Source of the DNA: Halalkalibacillus halophilus DSM 18494
Lineage (GTDB): Bacteria > Bacillota > Bacilli > Bacillales > Alkalibacillaceae
Direction of reading: 5' to 3'
Length of the DNA stretch: 64,000 bases
NCBI RefSeq assembly: GCF_000423105.1
Contig: NZ_AUHI01000007.1
Span: 91,977-155,976 of the forward strand
Shown here: one piece after another, positions 31,870 to 41,641 of the stretch
How positions within the stretch are numbered: the first letter of the stretch is position 1
Layout of the letters: every line of letters starts with the position of its first letter
Notes under the pieces: model-generated
Databases searched by the model: none
Told to the model about the DNA's origin: nothing
Seen by the model: only the letters and a program-made list of their open reading frames with translations
Program-made: the position numbers and the translations under genes

Positions 31870-34800
31870 ATGAGCTTACAATTTATTTTAGGGCGTGCAG
31901 GGTCAGATGTCAGCGAGTATTGCTTAGAAGAAATTGCTGAACGTTTAACGGATGATCCAGCTGGGCACCCTATTTATTATATTGTACCGGACCAGATGGC
32001 ATTTCAGCAGGAATATGACTTACTTCAAAAAAGAGATTTGAAAGGATCGATGCGCGCACAGGTGCTTAGCTTTTCTCGTCTTGCTTGGTATATTTTTCAA
32101 CAAGTGGGTGGAGGAACGAAGCCGATGATCTCTTCAACAGGTATTCAGATGTTACTCCGGAAAATTGCTGAAGAACAACAAGAATCACTTGATGCCTTTC
32201 AGAAGGCGGTTGATAAGCAGGGGTTCATTGATCAGTTAGAGGCAATGATAACCGAGTTAAAACGTTACCGAGTGACACCTGAGGCACTTAAAAGTGTCTT
32301 ATTTGAAATTAGCCAGTTTGAGCATCTTTCTCCAAGTGAGTATGCACTAAAGAAAAAGCTTGAAGATTTACTTTCGATTTATGAAAAGTTGGATGAGGAG
32401 TTAAGTGGTCATTTTATCGACCAGGAAGACCAATTAGAGCTATTAGTGGAACAGGTGACGAAGACGGGGGTACTTAAAGGCGCGACCATCTACATTGACG
32501 GTTTTTATCGTTTCACCCCTCAAGAATTGTACGTGCTTGAGGCATTTATGGTAGAAGCAGCTGAAGTAAAGCTTGCACTGATTCACGATCCTCAGGTCGA
32601 CCAAGCAGCAGAATTGGATTTATTTCACCAAACAGCGACTACATGTGAGGCGTTAACCGAGATCGCAAAGGCGCGTGACGTAAAAGTAAAAACAGCTGTA
32701 AAGTTATATCCAGATGAGCGACGATTTTCAAAGAATCCAGCATTTCGTCATTTGGAAAAACATTTTGATCAAAAACCAGTTCTCTCATATGAAGAAGATC
32801 ATGTACCACTGAAGTTAGTGGAAGCTGTTCACCCCCGTGCAGAGGTCGAAGGGGTAGCTCAGGAAATTATCCGGTTGGTCCGGGAAGAAGGTTATCGCTA
32901 CCGTGACTTAGCGATTTTAATTCGAGAAGAAACTACATACCACGATTTATTGGAAACCATATTCGCGGATTATCATATCCCAGTATTTATTGATGAAAAG
33001 AAAACCATGCTTAATCATCCTTTTGTGGAATTAATCCGAACGGGACTAGAAGCGGTGACAACGAACTGGCGGTATGATTCGATTTTCAGATTGTTGAAAA
33101 CTGGCTTCATTCAACCGACAGATTCTGAGTACCCATTAACCACAGATGCGATTGATACATTAGAGAATTATGTGTTGGAATATGGAATTCGAACGAAGAA
33201 ACAATGGATCAGTGAGCGTGGTTTTAGTTACCAACGCTTCTTTGGGTTGGAATTTCGTAGTCAAACAGATGAAGAGCTAGAAATTGAACGGCAAATGAAT
33301 GCGTATCGAAAGCAAGTGGTGGCTGCTTTAGCCGATTTTGACGCAGCGATCAGAGAAGCAAAAACAGTGAAAGAACGGACACAAGCGATTTATACGTGGC
33401 TCGAGTCACTAGTGGTTCCAGAGACTTTAGAAGCAATGCGGGATCAGTTTGATGAAAAAGGTCGGGTGGAAACGGCTCGAGAGCAAGATCAGGTTTGGCA
33501 GTCGGTTATGCAATTATTTGATGAGATGGTGGATTTGCTAGGCGAAGAAGCATTTTCCTTTGAATTGTTTCGAAAGGTGATCGAAGCTGGGTTTGATACG
33601 CTAGAGTTTTCTCATGTACCTCCAACTATTGATCACGTCATCGTAGGAAATGTAGAAAGGTCGCGAGTTTCCAATGTGCGAGTTAGCTTTTTACTTGGCG
33701 TAAATGATGGCGTTTATCCAATGAAACCACCAAGTGACGGCTTAGTAACAGATGAGGAACGAACGTTATTAGAGGAAAACGGGATGCAATTGGCTGATCA
33801 GGCAGACCGCGTTCTGTTAGACGATCGTTTTTACATGTACTTGGCGTTTACATTAGCGAGTGAGCAAATGTGGGTTAGTTATCCACTTAGTGACGAGGAA
33901 GGGAAAAAGAAAATGCCTGCAGCAATGACAAAGCAGCTACAGGCAATTTTCCCAGCTATAGAAAAACAATTATTATTGGATGATGAAGATGCGTATCATC
34001 CACTTCGATTCATCACAAACCCGGAGAAATCCCGAGCAATTTTAACTGCAGAATTATCCCGGTACTTAAGAGGGTATCCTGTAGCACCGGTATACTGGGA
34101 TACACTTCGGTGGTATATGAACCATGAACAAACAGGTGGCACCACGCAACATATTTTGAGAAGTTTATTTTATAAAAATGAACCAGAATCGCTACAAGAG
34201 GATACAGCAAGTCAGTTATTTGAAAAAACAGTGAAGTCAAGTGTGTCGCGTTTAGAAACGTACCATCAATGTGCGTATCATTACTTCGCGAAGTATACGT
34301 TAGGCTTAAAAGAACGCCAGCAATATCAATTAGAAGCGCCAGATATCGGGCAACTATTCCACGAGTCGTTGCGTTATATAACGGAGTGGGTGTACGAAGA
34401 AGGAAAAGCATTTTTCGAACTGACAGAAGAAGAAATTGTAGGTTATGCAAGACGTGCAGTGGAACAACTTGCTCCACTATTACAGCACCGGATTTTATTT
34501 AGTTCCAACCGTTATAAATATATCTTGAGAAAACTAGAACAAGTAATTACACGAGCAACTTCAGTCCTTGCAAAACAATCAAAATCATCTCAATTTGCAC
34601 CTGCAGGGATTGAAATTGGATTCGGTAATAAAGAGAAGTTGCCTCCACTAGCTCTCGATTTACCAAACGGATACAAATTGGAATTGAGTGGGCGTGTCGA
34701 TCGTGTGGATCAGGCGGAGATTAATGAACAATTATTTTTACGGATTATTGATTATAAATCTAGTAAGAAAGATTTGAGTTTAGTAGATGTTTATTATGGG

Positions 34801-35367
34801 TTAGCCTTGCAAATGTTGACGTATTTAGATGTAGTATTAGCTAATTCTCAAAACTGGTTAGGGCAGCAAGCAGACCCAGCTGGTGTCCTCTATTTCCACG
34901 TGCATAATCCAACGTTGAGCGCTAATGATGTCAAAGGTTTTGAAGATGATGCGATAGAAGAGGCGTTGTTTAAGTCTTACAAGATGAATGGTTTGTTACT
35001 GGAAGATCAGCAAGTTGCTCAAGCAATGGATCAATCCGTTGATCAAGGCTCATCTCAAATTGTCCCGTTTGGAGTAAAGAAAGATGGGAGCTTTAATGCC
35101 CATTCTAAAACGGTGGATGCGGATTTATTTAAACGGATGAATCAGTATGTGCGTGGTGTTATGCAACGTGCCGGGGGAGAGATAGTTAGCGGGGAAGTGA
35201 AGCTAAATCCGATTCAGAAAAAGGAGCATGTTGCTTGTACCTTTTGCCCGTATCGGTCAGTTTGTCAGTTTGATCCAACGTTAGATGAAAATGAATTCAA
35301 ACGCTTAAAAGATGAAAAAGATGAAGTGATTTTACAACGAATGCTTGCAGGAAAGGAGGATCAATAG
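31870..35367 (+). CDS. addB: ATP-dependent helicase/nuclease subunit B
   Basis: 1165 residues, the normal size. AddB pairs with AddA to resect double-strand breaks up to a Chi site. The C-terminal nuclease domain shows GRVDRVD and RIIDYKSSKKD. Four cysteines for the iron-sulphur cluster are present: one in YHQCAYHYF (about residue 801) and three in CTFCPYRSVCQFD (about 1122-1131). The N-terminal P-loop is odd: where B. subtilis has GSGKT, this protein reads GRAGSDVSEYC, with the lysine and threonine gone. MSLQF is chosen as start, behind GGGAGGGG. Its stop codon abuts the addA start. Confidence 0.93.
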   Translation: MSLQFILGRAGSDVSEYCLEEIAERLTDDPAGHPIYYIVPDQMAFQQEYDLLQKRDLKGSMRAQVLSFSRLAWYIFQQVGGGTKPMISSTGIQMLLRKIAEEQQESLDAFQKAVDKQGFIDQLEAMITELKRYRVTPEALKSVLFEISQFEHLSPSEYALKKKLEDLLSIYEKLDEELSGHFIDQEDQLELLVEQVTKTGVLKGATIYIDGFYRFTPQELYVLEAFMVEAAEVKLALIHDPQVDQAAELDLFHQTATTCEALTEIAKARDVKVKTAVKLYPDERRFSKNPAFRHLEKHFDQKPVLSYEEDHVPLKLVEAVHPRAEVEGVAQEIIRLVREEGYRYRDLAILIREETTYHDLLETIFADYHIPVFIDEKKTMLNHPFVELIRTGLEAVTTNWRYDSIFRLLKTGFIQPTDSEYPLTTDAIDTLENYVLEYGIRTKKQWISERGFSYQRFFGLEFRSQTDEELEIERQMNAYRKQVVAALADFDAAIREAKTVKERTQAIYTWLESLVVPETLEAMRDQFDEKGRVETAREQDQVWQSVMQLFDEMVDLLGEEAFSFELFRKVIEAGFDTLEFSHVPPTIDHVIVGNVERSRVSNVRVSFLLGVNDGVYPMKPPSDGLVTDEERTLLEENGMQLADQADRVLLDDRFYMYLAFTLASEQMWVSYPLSDEEGKKKMPAAMTKQLQAIFPAIEKQLLLDDEDAYHPLRFITNPEKSRAILTAELSRYLRGYPVAPVYWDTLRWYMNHEQTGGTTQHILRSLFYKNEPESLQEDTASQLFEKTVKSSVSRLETYHQCAYHYFAKYTLGLKERQQYQLEAPDIGQLFHESLRYITEWVYEEGKAFFELTEEEIVGYARRAVEQLAPLLQHRILFSSNRYKYILRKLEQVITRATSVLAKQSKSSQFAPAGIEIGFGNKEKLPPLALDLPNGYKLELSGRVDRVDQAEINEQLFLRIIDYKSSKKDLSLVDVYYGLALQMLTYLDVVLANSQNWLGQQADPAGVLYFHVHNPTLSANDVKGFEDDAIEEALFKSYKMNGLLLEDQQVAQAMDQSVDQGSSQIVPFGVKKDGSFNAHSKTVDADLFKRMNQYVRGVMQRAGGEIVSGEVKLNPIQKKEHVACTFCPYRSVCQFDPTLDENEFKRLKDEKDEVILQRMLAGKEDQ

Positions 35368-38300
35368 ATGAAGTGGACACCGGAACAAGAAGCGGCAATT
35401 TATGAAGCGGATAAGGACATTTTAGTAGCAGCGGCGGCTGGTTCGGGGAAGACAGCTGTATTAGTCGAGCGGATTATTCAAAAAATGTTACAAGACGAGC
35501 AACCGTTTGAGATTGATGAGCTATTGGTGGCTACATTTACAAATGCCGCGGCTCAAGAAATGCGGACTCGTGTTGGACAAGCATTAGAGCGTGCACTGGC
35601 AGAAAACCCTGACTCCTCTCATTTGAAAAAGCAAATTGCCTTATTGCAACGTGCAAGTATTTCTACGTTACATGCTTTTTGTATGAATGTCGTAAGGAAA
35701 TATAGCTACCAACTGGATCTTGACCCAGGATTTCGGATTCTTGATAATGTCGAGTCAGATATGCTAAAGCGAGATGTGATTGAATCAGTTTTCGAGGATT
35801 ATTATGGACTAGAAGAAACAGAACAGGAACGTTTCTTTCAATTCGTCGACCGTTTTTCCAATGATCGTAATGATGCTCAAGTAGAGGAATTAGTTTTGAG
35901 TGTGCATGAGTTTGCCTTACAAAACCCATGGCCGTTCGCTTGGCTGGATCAGCTTGCTGAGGATTATGAAGTGAGTGATGTGGCAACACTCGACGATGTT
36001 TCTTGGATGCCTTATGCAAGACTTGATCTTCAAGAAGGAATAGAAGCGGTTATTTTTGACGTGAAACGTGCGCTTGAACTAGCTATGGAAGTAGACGGCC
36101 CTGCTCACTATGTCCCGGCAATTGAACAGGACTTGAAACAAATGCAAGAAGTCGATGCAGCACTTGGTAGTCCTTGGGCAGACTTGCATACAATTGCTCA
36201 AACGATGACGAAATTTGAAAAGTTATCTGGGAAAAAATTTGAATGTGATGAAGATTTAAAAGAACGCGTGAAAACGATTCGTAACCAATATAAAGAAAGC
36301 TATAAAAAGCTTGTCGATCGTTGGTTCAGTCGAAAGGAAGAAAATCTTCTTAATGATTTACGCCATTTAAAGCCACAGGTCGATCAACTCGTCGAAGTGG
36401 TGAAAGTGTATCATCACAAGCTTGAACAGGAGAAACGTGCACAAGCTGTAGTTGATTTTTCTGATTTGGAACATTATTGCTTAGAGCTTTTATTAGATGA
36501 GGCTGCAACACCGGAGCGAATTGTTCCGTCTGATGTTGCAAAGCAATACCAGCGGCAATTTCGAGAAGTATTGATTGATGAATATCAAGATACAAACAAT
36601 GTGCAAGAAACGATCTTACGACTGTTAACAGAAGGTAGTAAAGCAGGCGACCTGTTTATGGTTGGAGATGTGAAGCAAAGCATTTACGGTTTCAGACATG
36701 CAGAACCAAGCTTATTTATGGAGAAATACAGCCGTTTTCAAGAAGCAGATGAGCCGAGTTTGCGAATTGATTTAGCACGTAACTTCAGAAGCCGAAAAGA
36801 AGTGTTGAGTAGTACCAACTATTTATTCCGTCAGTTGCTTGATGAGCAAGTGGGGGAGATGGAGTATGAAGAAGCGGCAGAGTTGATTTATAGCAACACT
36901 GTTTATGAACAGCTAACGAGTGAAGATGTAGACACAGAAATCCACCTGTTAGCTCGTGACGAAGAATCTGAAGTACATGGACCACAGACCTTATCTGAGG
37001 AGTGGAAATACGTAGAGAAAGCTCAGATCGAAGCAAGGGCCTATGTGAAAAAGATCCAGTCGTGGGTAGGAACCGAAAATGAAGAACCGATGTATATATT
37101 TGATAAAGACTTAGATCAAGCACGTCCTGTGAAATATTCTGATATTGTGATTTTAATGCGTTCAAAAGCATGGTTTGGAACGGTCATGGAAGAGTTGAAA
37201 CAACATGGTATTCCGATTTATGCAGATCTATCAGAAGGATATTTAGAAGCAATTGAAATTCAAGTGATGCTTAATGTCTTAAAAGCAATTGATAATCCAA
37301 AACAAGACATACCACTTGCGAGTGTGCTTCGTTCTCCGATTGTTGGTTTGAAAGAAGATCAAATGGCGCGTATTCGATTATATGGAAAAAATGAGTCCTT
37401 TCATCAAGCCGTGATGAATTTTATCCGTGAAGGCGATGATGAGCAGTTAGTGGAAACCTTACGCCGCTTCTTCGATCAGTTTGACCAGTGGCGTGAACAG
37501 GCGAAGTACGGGGCATTATCCGGACTGATCTGGCAAATATACCGAGAAACAGGTTATTTTGAATTTGTCGGTGGCATTACAGGAGGTAAACAACGCCAAG
37601 CAAACTTGCGTGCACTATATGATCGTGCGAGAAGTTATGAGAAGATGGCCTATCGTGGCTTATTCCGGTTTCTGAGATTTATTGAAAAGATGGAAGAACG
37701 TGGGGATGACTTGGCAGCCGCAAGAGCATTAGGAGAACAAGAGGATGTCGTCCGTATGATGACTATTCACTCTAGTAAAGGTTTAGAGTTTCCAATTGTT
37801 ATTTTAGGAGCAGCAGATAAACAGTTTAATGAGATGGATTATAAAAAACGATACTTATTGCATAAAGATTTAGGGTTTGCTGCGAAATATATGGATATAG
37901 AAAAACGATTGATGTATCAAACTTTCCCATTCGAAGCGTTAACTGTGAAAATGAAGCGAGAGATGCTTGCAGAAGAAATGCGCGTATTATATGTTGCATT
38001 AACTCGAGCAGAAGAAAAATTATGTATAGTTGGAACAGTAAATGATGTGGAGAAACGGATGGAGAAGTGGCGTGCGGTCATTGACCATCCAAGCTGGGTC
38101 TTACCTGCCCATGCAAGAACACAACAAGCGAATTATATGAACTGGATCGGCATGTCCCTCATGCGGCACCAGCATGCTGAAGTATTTCACCTTGGTCAGG
38201 TTTCGGGTGGCGTTCCTCAGTCGATTCAAGGTGACGAATCTTCTTGGAAAGTAATAATTGAACATGCAGAAAATTATCAAGAACCAAATTATATTACGCA

Positions 38301-39105
38301 AAAACGAAATGATGATCTATATGAAGCAATTACAAACTGGACACCTGAACCACTTGAGGAAGAAGGGGATCAATATCCACTTGTAGATGAAAGGTTAACA
38401 TTTTCTTATCCTTATCAAGTAAGTACGGTGAGTCGGGCGAAGCAAACTGTTACAGAACTTAAACGGATGAGACAAGTAGAAGATGAATACAGCGCAACCG
38501 ACTTCGTTTGGAAACAAAAGGGTAGTTCGTTAAGTCGGCCACGCTTTATGCAACAAGATGTAAAAGAACTAACACGTGCCGAAATCGGAAGTGCCATGCA
38601 TACCGTGATGCAGCATATTGATTTTCAAGTCGAATGGACCAAAGAAAAGCTAGGAGAATTTTTAGCAGGGCTTGAGGAAAAAGAGATGATTACTGATCAA
38701 GAAGCGGAAGCCGTAGACTATGAAAAAATTCTAGCCTTTTTAGATAGTTCTTTAGGTCAATTATTGAGAAAGACGGATCAATTAGAGCGAGAAGTTCCAT
38801 TTACGATGCAATTGAACGCTTCAGACATCTATCCACAATGGACACAAGAAGTAGATGAAGCAGTGTTAATACAGGGTGTAATCGACTGTTTAGTAGAAGT
38901 TGATGGTAAATGGTACGTAATTGATTACAAAACAGATACGATTGTAGATGGCGCTAATGAAGCAACAAAACGACAAGAGCTACAAGAACGATACCGCGTA
39001 CAGGTTGAAAACTACAAACATGCAGTAGAATCCATAAGGCGAATCGAATTAGAGGGAGTATTTTTATATTTCTTTGATCGCGGTTGGATTGTGGAGATCG
39101 ACTGA
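35368..39105 (+). CDS. addA: ATP-dependent helicase/nuclease subunit A
   Basis: 1245 residues. UvrD-type helicase with Walker A AAAGSGKTAVL (residues about 21-31), VATFTNAAAQEMR, Walker B LIDEYQDTNN, the motif III GDVKQSIYGFR, MTIHSSKGLEFP and LYVALTRAEEKL. The C-terminal RecB-like nuclease has GVIDCLVEVDGKWYVIDYKTD. It unwinds and cuts the 3' strand with AddB. It begins at the base after the addB stop. In B. subtilis sbcD and sbcC follow; here a repeat array follows instead. Confidence 0.95.
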   Translation: MKWTPEQEAAIYEADKDILVAAAAGSGKTAVLVERIIQKMLQDEQPFEIDELLVATFTNAAAQEMRTRVGQALERALAENPDSSHLKKQIALLQRASISTLHAFCMNVVRKYSYQLDLDPGFRILDNVESDMLKRDVIESVFEDYYGLEETEQERFFQFVDRFSNDRNDAQVEELVLSVHEFALQNPWPFAWLDQLAEDYEVSDVATLDDVSWMPYARLDLQEGIEAVIFDVKRALELAMEVDGPAHYVPAIEQDLKQMQEVDAALGSPWADLHTIAQTMTKFEKLSGKKFECDEDLKERVKTIRNQYKESYKKLVDRWFSRKEENLLNDLRHLKPQVDQLVEVVKVYHHKLEQEKRAQAVVDFSDLEHYCLELLLDEAATPERIVPSDVAKQYQRQFREVLIDEYQDTNNVQETILRLLTEGSKAGDLFMVGDVKQSIYGFRHAEPSLFMEKYSRFQEADEPSLRIDLARNFRSRKEVLSSTNYLFRQLLDEQVGEMEYEEAAELIYSNTVYEQLTSEDVDTEIHLLARDEESEVHGPQTLSEEWKYVEKAQIEARAYVKKIQSWVGTENEEPMYIFDKDLDQARPVKYSDIVILMRSKAWFGTVMEELKQHGIPIYADLSEGYLEAIEIQVMLNVLKAIDNPKQDIPLASVLRSPIVGLKEDQMARIRLYGKNESFHQAVMNFIREGDDEQLVETLRRFFDQFDQWREQAKYGALSGLIWQIYRETGYFEFVGGITGGKQRQANLRALYDRARSYEKMAYRGLFRFLRFIEKMEERGDDLAAARALGEQEDVVRMMTIHSSKGLEFPIVILGAADKQFNEMDYKKRYLLHKDLGFAAKYMDIEKRLMYQTFPFEALTVKMKREMLAEEMRVLYVALTRAEEKLCIVGTVNDVEKRMEKWRAVIDHPSWVLPAHARTQQANYMNWIGMSLMRHQHAEVFHLGQVSGGVPQSIQGDESSWKVIIEHAENYQEPNYITQKRNDDLYEAITNWTPEPLEEEGDQYPLVDERLTFSYPYQVSTVSRAKQTVTELKRMRQVEDEYSATDFVWKQKGSSLSRPRFMQQDVKELTRAEIGSAMHTVMQHIDFQVEWTKEKLGEFLAGLEEKEMITDQEAEAVDYEKILAFLDSSLGQLLRKTDQLEREVPFTMQLNASDIYPQWTQEVDEAVLIQGVIDCLVEVDGKWYVIDYKTDTIVDGANEATKRQELQERYRVQVENYKHAVESIRRIELEGVFLYFFDRGWIVEID

Positions 39106-39122
39106 TGTGGGTTACAGAGAAT

Positions 39123-39439
39123 ATATCAACTGCTAACAAAATATATCAGCGGTCGTGAAGAGATATCAGCTGTTAACAGGAAATATCAGCGGTCGTGAAG
39201 AGATATCAGCTGTTAACAGATTATATCAGCGGTCATGAAGAGATATCAGCCGTTAACAGAATATATCAACGGTCATGAAGAGATATCAGCCGTTAACAGG
39301 AGATATCAGCGGTCGTGAAGAGATATCAGCCGTTAACAGAATATATCAACGGTCATGAAGAGATATCAGCCGTTAACAGGGTATATCAGCGGCAAAACTC
39401 TACATCGAAATTGATCGGTGGTGAACACACTATATCAGC
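39123..39439. repeat. 20-base-phased word array C (word ATATCAGC), regular 40-base unit
   Basis: ATATCAGC or ATATCAAC starts at 39123 and then every 20 bases exactly through 39383, fourteen copies, with one outlier at 39432. Spacers of 12 bases alternate between GGTCRTGAAGAG and YGTTAACAGRNN, giving a 40-base higher-order repeat. It lies after the addA stop, with no intrinsic terminator in between. Open frames across it are repeat artefacts. Confidence 0.92.
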
Positions 39440-39454
39440 AATCAACACCATAAA

Positions 39455-39483
39455 TTGACACCTATAACCTAGGTAGATACTGT
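39455..39483 (+). promoter_or_regulatory. sigma-A promoter of the DUF4190 gene
   Basis: TTGACA, 17 bases, TACTGT, 25 bases before the start codon. Confidence 0.55.
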
Positions 39484-39507
39484 ATGCACAAGGGAGGACG
39501 AATCGTA

Positions 39508-39771
39508 ATGACAGATACAGCAGTAACGCAACAAAATGGAATTAGTTCTTTAGCCATTGCTTCGTTTGTAATTGGGTCAATTGCTTTATTCACCGTGCTA
39601 CAAACCGCTTTACTCTCATTGGTTTTAGGTATTGTGGGATTAATTCTTGGATTTATTGCACTATACCGAGTGAAGACGCATCGATTACAAGGTAGAGGAA
39701 TAGCTTGGACGGGAGTTATTTTTAGTGTCGTTGCTCTTTCTATTCCGGTTGCTATTATGCTAGTGTTTTAA
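39508..39771 (+). CDS. DUF4190-type small membrane protein
   Basis: 87 residues. A short polar N-terminus is followed by the family pattern SLAIASFVIGSIAL...VLGIVGLILGFIALYR and a second hairpin GRGIAWTGVIFSVVALSIPVAIML. The family is of unknown function. Start ATG 39508 lies 9 bases behind GGGAGGA; eight earlier codons in the frame overlap that site and are not used. Confidence 0.75.
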   Translation: MTDTAVTQQNGISSLAIASFVIGSIALFTVLQTALLSLVLGIVGLILGFIALYRVKTHRLQGRGIAWTGVIFSVVALSIPVAIMLVF

Positions 39772-39785
39772 TTCCTATATAAATT

Positions 39786-39823
39786 AAAAGCGGATGCTAA
39801 TTTTAGAGCATCCGCTTTTTTTA
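39786..39823. terminator. bidirectional intrinsic terminator
   Basis: AAAAGCGGATGCT / AGCATCCGCTTTT stem with T-runs, between the convergent DUF4190 gene and gerPF. Confidence 0.85.
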
Positions 39824-40039
39824 TTTATTCGCAGTAATTGGCTGATCTTTAAAGTCTGGATCGAATGGGTTGGAGGAGCTTAGCATGCTATTGGTTTGGA
39901 TGAATTGTCCGGTATTATTCGAGCCAGCACCTGTGTTTGATTTGGATGAACTTTTCGGTGCAATGTAAAAGGCATCTCCAAAATTCACTGTTCCGCCACT
40001 AACGCTATTGAGTTTAAGTGGTCCGACAATCGATGGCAT
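39821..40039 (-). CDS. gerPF: Spore germination protein GerPF
   Basis: 72 residues, last gene of gerPABCDEF. Sequence opens MPSIVGPLKLNSVSGGTVNFGDAFYIAP, the GerPA/GerPF pattern, with an internal Ser/Asn/Gly-rich stretch. GerP proteins are made in the mother cell and let germinants pass the spore coat. The high similarity of its first half to GerPA in the same operon reflects an old duplication. Confidence 0.9.
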   Translation of the reverse strand: MPSIVGPLKLNSVSGGTVNFGDAFYIAPKSSSKSNTGAGSNNTGQFIQTNSMLSSSNPFDPDFKDQPITANK

Positions 40040-40047
40040 ATTTTCAC

Positions 40048-40449
40048 CTACTCTTCGTTCGACGTGTCGCGCAAGATGCGTGTGTGTTTTACTTTCGTTG
40101 AAGCATCTGCATGTTTTAAAGTTCCGATTTGAACACCGGAAGAACCTGTTAACCCAGTGATATTCACCTTTCCTACCTTTACAGGACTGTGCGAGTTGTT
40201 GATAAAATCAATAGGCACTTTTTCTAATTGAAGTGGATCGGGTTCATAAAAAAATGGTTCATCTTCAAAACGATATTGATTTATAAATTCCTTCGTAAAG
40301 ACCGCCCCTTCTTGCTGAACGGCAATGGCTACTAATGTTGGATCAAATTGTGTAAGATCCCCTATTTGTACTCGTGAAGAAAATTCGATGGAATACACGT
40401 TGACATGATTCACTTTTGCTACCCGTCCCATTCGTCTAACCGGATACAT
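40048..40449 (-). CDS. gerPE: Spore germination protein GerPE
   Basis: 133 residues, position five in the operon. VNVYSIEFSSRVQIGD is the SSxxQIGD core shared by several GerP proteins, and a second such core, GLTGSSGVQIGTLKHADAS, is near the C-terminus. The start overlaps the end of gerPD by 14 bases. Same operon and function as GerPF. Confidence 0.87.
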   Translation of the reverse strand: MYPVRRMGRVAKVNHVNVYSIEFSSRVQIGDLTQFDPTLVAIAVQQEGAVFTKEFINQYRFEDEPFFYEPDPLQLEKVPIDFINNSHSPVKVGKVNITGLTGSSGVQIGTLKHADASTKVKHTRILRDTSNEE

Positions 40450-40618
40450 TCGCGAAAGGTATGACGTTTTCGATTACATATGATTCAGGTGGGGAGTCAA
40501 AAGTGGAAGCAAATTGGAGATGTTCGCTATCGCCAATTAATAATAGCGAAGAAGATGATACCCCTGTTACATCAATACTTCCGACTTCCAAATGATGATT
40601 ATGATTCGTTATCTTCAT
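40436..40618 (-). CDS. gerPD: Spore germination protein GerPD
   Basis: 60 residues, with the family core VGSIDVTGVSSSSLLLIGDSEHL. Its start lies inside the end of gerPC (20-base overlap) and its end inside gerPE, so the three are translationally coupled. It is needed for germinant access through the coat in relatives. Confidence 0.87.
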   Translation of the reverse strand: MKITNHNHHLEVGSIDVTGVSSSSLLLIGDSEHLQFASTFDSPPESYVIENVIPFANVSG

Positions 40619-41177
40619 TATAATGCTCCTTTATATGCGAAATGTGATGCGCAACGCCTTGGTTAATCTCTTTTTTTATATGAACGACGAGTTTTTGGAG
40701 TGCCTCTAATTCAATTGCGCCATTTCGCTGATCCATATTATTAATATAATGGTTCACTCGTTCAGGTAATTGACGTCTTAAGTCTTGTAAAACCAACTGC
40801 ATCTGTTCGTCTGTTAAAACTATTTCCTGTGAGTGAGCTTGCTTTCTAATTTCTTGCGGTACTTGCTGGTGTATATGTGGTTGCAATTGATCCAATAGTA
40901 ACTTCTCATAATAATTCGCTTGTTCTTGATCTGGTAAATCTATCTGATCAAAAGGAAGGGTTTGGGTAGATGGAACGCCAATATTTAATGTGCCTTCCAA
41001 TGTTTCGATCTTTAATTGTTCAAAATTATATTCTATAGGAGCAGGAGGAGGATGTTCCAACTGCTTCTTTTGTAGATGATCTATTTTCTCGGAGAGTTCC
41101 GTTACCAATTGGTTTTGGACATGCAGTTGTTGTTCGAGTGAAGCTAATTTTTCGAGTAGGTATGGGTGTACATACAT
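40599..41177 (-). CDS. gerPC: Spore germination protein GerPC
   Basis: 192 residues, the only long member of the operon. An N-terminal coiled coil (LLEKLASLEQQLHVQNQLV) is followed by the GerPC domain (YNFEQLKIETLEGTLNIG) and a helical C-terminus. ATG is behind GGGAGGGG. In relatives GerPC is needed for proper coat permeability. Confidence 0.9.
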   Translation of the reverse strand: MYVHPYLLEKLASLEQQLHVQNQLVTELSEKIDHLQKKQLEHPPPAPIEYNFEQLKIETLEGTLNIGVPSTQTLPFDQIDLPDQEQANYYEKLLLDQLQPHIHQQVPQEIRKQAHSQEIVLTDEQMQLVLQDLRRQLPERVNHYINNMDQRNGAIELEALQKLVVHIKKEINQGVAHHISHIKEHYNEDNES

Positions 41178-41197
41178 GTCGTCCCCTCCCAGAATTT

Positions 41198-41407
41198 TTA
41201 GATTTGAAGCGGCAAGTGAGGTAACGGGACTATTGGAAGTCTTTGTATTTCTGCTTCTTCCGCAGGCTCCGTATAACCTCCTGTATTATATGCATTCGAT
41301 ACGGTTTGAATAAGCCCTGAACTACCGATTTGTAGTACCGAAGCATTGTTGATGGAACCGACTTTAAGAAAGTTCACACGTATTTGTTGATGAATGGTTA
41401 TATCCAT
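41198..41407 (-). CDS. gerPB: Spore germination protein GerPB
   Basis: 69 residues with QQIRVNFLKVGSINNASVLQIGSSG, the GerPB core. The start overlaps the end of gerPA by 10 bases, so translation is coupled. Second gene of the operon. Confidence 0.9.
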   Translation of the reverse strand: MDITIHQQIRVNFLKVGSINNASVLQIGSSGLIQTVSNAYNTGGYTEPAEEAEIQRLPIVPLPHLPLQI

Positions 41408-41619
41408 GCGCTTTCACCCTGATCTATAAAATCACTATCATTTACTGCCATATATGAATGGGAAGCTTCTACAGTAATTTGATCACCAGTATTAAAGGAG
41501 CCGCCTCCTGCAAATGTTTTTGCCGCACTGTATGGAGTTGCCATATAAGTGTCCCCAACTTGAACAATACTTGAAGAACTCACACTAATTACTTGCATAG
41601 CACCAACAAAACCAGGCAT
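41398..41619 (-). CDS. gerPA: Spore germination protein GerPA
   Basis: 73 residues beginning MPGFVGAMQVISVSSSSIVQVGD, a standard GerPA start. First gene of gerPABCDEF; AAAGGAG lies upstream. A sigma-K-type promoter follows the expected spacing, so the operon is expected in the mother cell late in sporulation, and it shows the organism forms spores. Confidence 0.93.
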   Translation of the reverse strand: MPGFVGAMQVISVSSSSIVQVGDTYMATPYSAAKTFAGGGSFNTGDQITVEASHSYMAVNDSDFIDQGESAWI

Positions 41620-41641
41620 CTGTATGCGCTCCTTTCCCTTT

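Noticed and set aside
34013..34477. 154-codon minus-strand frame inside addB
   Set aside because: Composition shadow of a highly conserved plus-strand gene.
39123..39439. CRISPR array
   Set aside because: The constant word is only 8 bases and spacers 12 bases; spacers in array C repeat each other, and no cas gene is nearby.
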